From the NCBI GenBank assembly GCA_028706295.1, contig JAQWBQ010000003.1:1-34440 (forward strand): a stretch of 34,440 nt of DNA, given 5' to 3'. Shown in pieces: positions 33,321-34,440 of the stretch. Every line of letters begins with the position of its first letter. Within the stretch, counting starts at the first letter, position 1. Both the position numbers and the translations under genes were made by a program. The DNA comes from Bacteroidales bacterium (lineage in GTDB: Bacteria > Bacteroidota > Bacteroidia > Bacteroidales > FEN-979). Below the pieces are notes generated by a model. It ran no database searches. It was not told where the DNA came from and saw only the letters and a list, made by a program, of their open reading frames with translations.

Positions 33321-34440
33321 ATGAAGGTATATCAAACCAATGAAATCCGCAACATCACCCTCATCGGGGGTGCAAAAACAGGGAAAACGACGCTGGCTGA
33401 AGCCATGTTATTTGAGGGCGGGGTGATCAACCGCCGCGGTACGGTGGAAGACAAAAATACTGTTTCAGATTATCGGCCGATTGAGCTGGAACGACAGAAC
33501 TCAGTATCTGCCTCTATACTGTATACACTTTATGACAACACCAAGATCAACATCATTGATACGCCCGGTTTTGATGATTTCTGTGGCGAGGTGATTTCCG
33601 CCTTAAGGGTGGCCGACACTGCCGTGATGCTGGTTAACGGACAAAATGGAGTGGAAGTCGGAACAGAGATCACATGGCGGTATTCGACCCGGGCCCAAAA
33701 ACCGGTGATCTTTGCCATAAACCATCTCGATCAGGAGCATGCCAATTTTGAAGAGACCCTTCGGCAGATGAAAGCACAATTCGGAAAGAATGTGACACTT
33801 CTGCAATATCCGGTCAATGCAGGATCGGGATTCAATACGATCATCGATCTTCTGAAAATGAAACAGATAAAATTTTCATCCGGTGGAGGGAAGCCTGAGT
33901 ACAGCGATATTCCGGCCGGTGAAAAAGGTAAAGCAGAAGAAATGTATATGTCGCTGATGGAAGAGCTTGCCTCAAAAGATGAAGCAATGATGGAAATTTT
34001 CTTTGATAAAGGCGAACTCTCGGAAGAGCAGATGCTTCAGGCTTTAAAGACGGGTCTGGTCAACCGGACCATTTTCCCGGTCATGTGCGTCTGTGCCCGT
34101 CAGGATATGGGTGTGGCCCGCCTGCTGGAATTCATTGCCGGCAGCGTTCCTGCTCCTAATGAAATGCCGGGGATAAAGACCAAAGAGGGCAAAGTATTGA
34201 AATGTAACAGTACGGACCCGGCTTCCGCATTTATCTTCAAGACCGCTATCGAACAACATCTGGGTGAGATCTCTTATTTTAAAGTCATGGCAGGAGAGAT
34301 TACCGAAGCCATGGATATGATCAATCCGGTTCGTCAGTCCAAGGAACGGCTATCCCAATTATTTGTCATCAACGGGAAAAACCGGGAGAAAGTGGAAAAA
34401 ATGGTTGCTGGCGATATAGGCGCCACGATCAAACTGAAGA
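33321..34440 (+). CDS. Elongation factor G paralog (EF-G2-type), 3' end beyond window
   Basis: The frame is open from the ATG at 33321 to the window edge (373 codons seen; EF-G is about 700). The protein starts MKVYQTNEIRNITLIGGAKTGKTTLAEAMLFEGG. The P-loop is GGAKTGKT (16-23). The G3 motif is DTPGF (80-84), where canonical EF-G has DTPGH, and G4 is NHLD (134-137), where NKxD is usual. The switch I region reads ELERQNSVSAS instead of the RGITI type. This matches the divergent second EF-G of Bacteroidota rather than the housekeeping fusA. A Bacteroides EF-G2 has been reported to support translation without GTP hydrolysis and to matter under carbon limitation; I infer a similar role here. A full consensus promoter precedes it. 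Confidence 0.86.
   Translation, partial: MKVYQTNEIRNITLIGGAKTGKTTLAEAMLFEGGVINRRGTVEDKNTVSDYRPIELERQNSVSASILYTLYDNTKINIIDTPGFDDFCGEVISALRVADTAVMLVNGQNGVEVGTEITWRYSTRAQKPVIFAINHLDQEHANFEETLRQMKAQFGKNVTLLQYPVNAGSGFNTIIDLLKMKQIKFSSGGGKPEYSDIPAGEKGKAEEMYMSLMEELASKDEAMMEIFFDKGELSEEQMLQALKTGLVNRTIFPVMCVCARQDMGVARLLEFIAGSVPAPNEMPGIKTKEGKVLKCNSTDPASAFIFKTAIEQHLGEISYFKVMAGEITEAMDMINPVRQSKERLSQLFVINGKNREKVEKMVAGDIGATIKLK

Overview
This window looks like chromosomal DNA from a member of the Bacteroidota, probably Bacteroidales-like. Three secreted proteins end in type IX secretion (Por) C-terminal sorting domains. Many genes are preceded by the Bacteroidota -7 box TAnnTTTG. Several genes are lineage-typical forms: an AtpB with a signal peptide and exported N-terminal domain, a small Cys-rich lipoprotein, a DUF3109 protein, and an EF-G paralog beginning MKVYQTNEIRN. 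I see no transposase, integrase, phage gene, CRISPR array, rRNA or tRNA. This reads as ordinary core genome, with a somewhat AT-richer left end.

Layout. Positions 1-3340 hold a secreted M28 metallopeptidase and a small membrane protein. 3369-6182 encodes a large BNR/sortilin-like beta-propeller T9SS cargo. It meets tail to tail a SprT-like zinc protein (6169-6864), which lies downstream of a tiny lipoprotein. Divergent from these are mlaE-mlaF-like ABC genes and a CvpA-family gene (7259-9285). On the minus strand follow pgk and a GT9 glycosyltransferase (9292-11519). A tightly packed five-gene plus-strand operon (11760-16792) then encodes an omega-amidase-like nitrilase, a WaaE-like GT2 glycosyltransferase, a membrane-anchored polysaccharide deacetylase, an O-antigen-ligase-like protein and a YegS/DgkB lipid kinase. 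This looks like an envelope glycolipid module. On the minus strand are ispG and then, further upstream, tolC-like, MFP adaptor and tsaB genes (16833-21707). An ATP synthase operon atpBEFHAG without beta and epsilon occupies 21877-27022, followed by ferritin. Minus-strand DUF3109 and TPR genes, a two-TM Kir-like potassium channel, an exported MsrB-MsrA fusion lipoprotein and a minimal T9SS cargo follow. The right end has a PfkB/adenosine-kinase-like gene and the start of an EF-G2-type paralog that runs off the edge.

How it fits together. Envelope biology dominates: lipid transport (MlaEF), glycolipid synthesis (GT9, GT2, deacetylase, ligase, lipid kinase), efflux (TolC plus adaptor) and secretion cargo. 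Interspersed are energy and housekeeping functions (ATP synthase, PGK, IspG, TsaB), iron storage and oxidative repair.

No wholly novel defence or mobile system is evident. The items most worth a second look are: the EF-G paralog with Phe in place of the catalytic His; an IspG whose sequence resembles the long plant/Chlorobi/Bacteroidota type but lacks its central insert; the perfect 13-bp hairpin between atpE and atpF; the five-gene envelope operon; the Kir-like channel; and several exporter sets with a partner missing. All functions are inferred by reading motifs; no database search was run.
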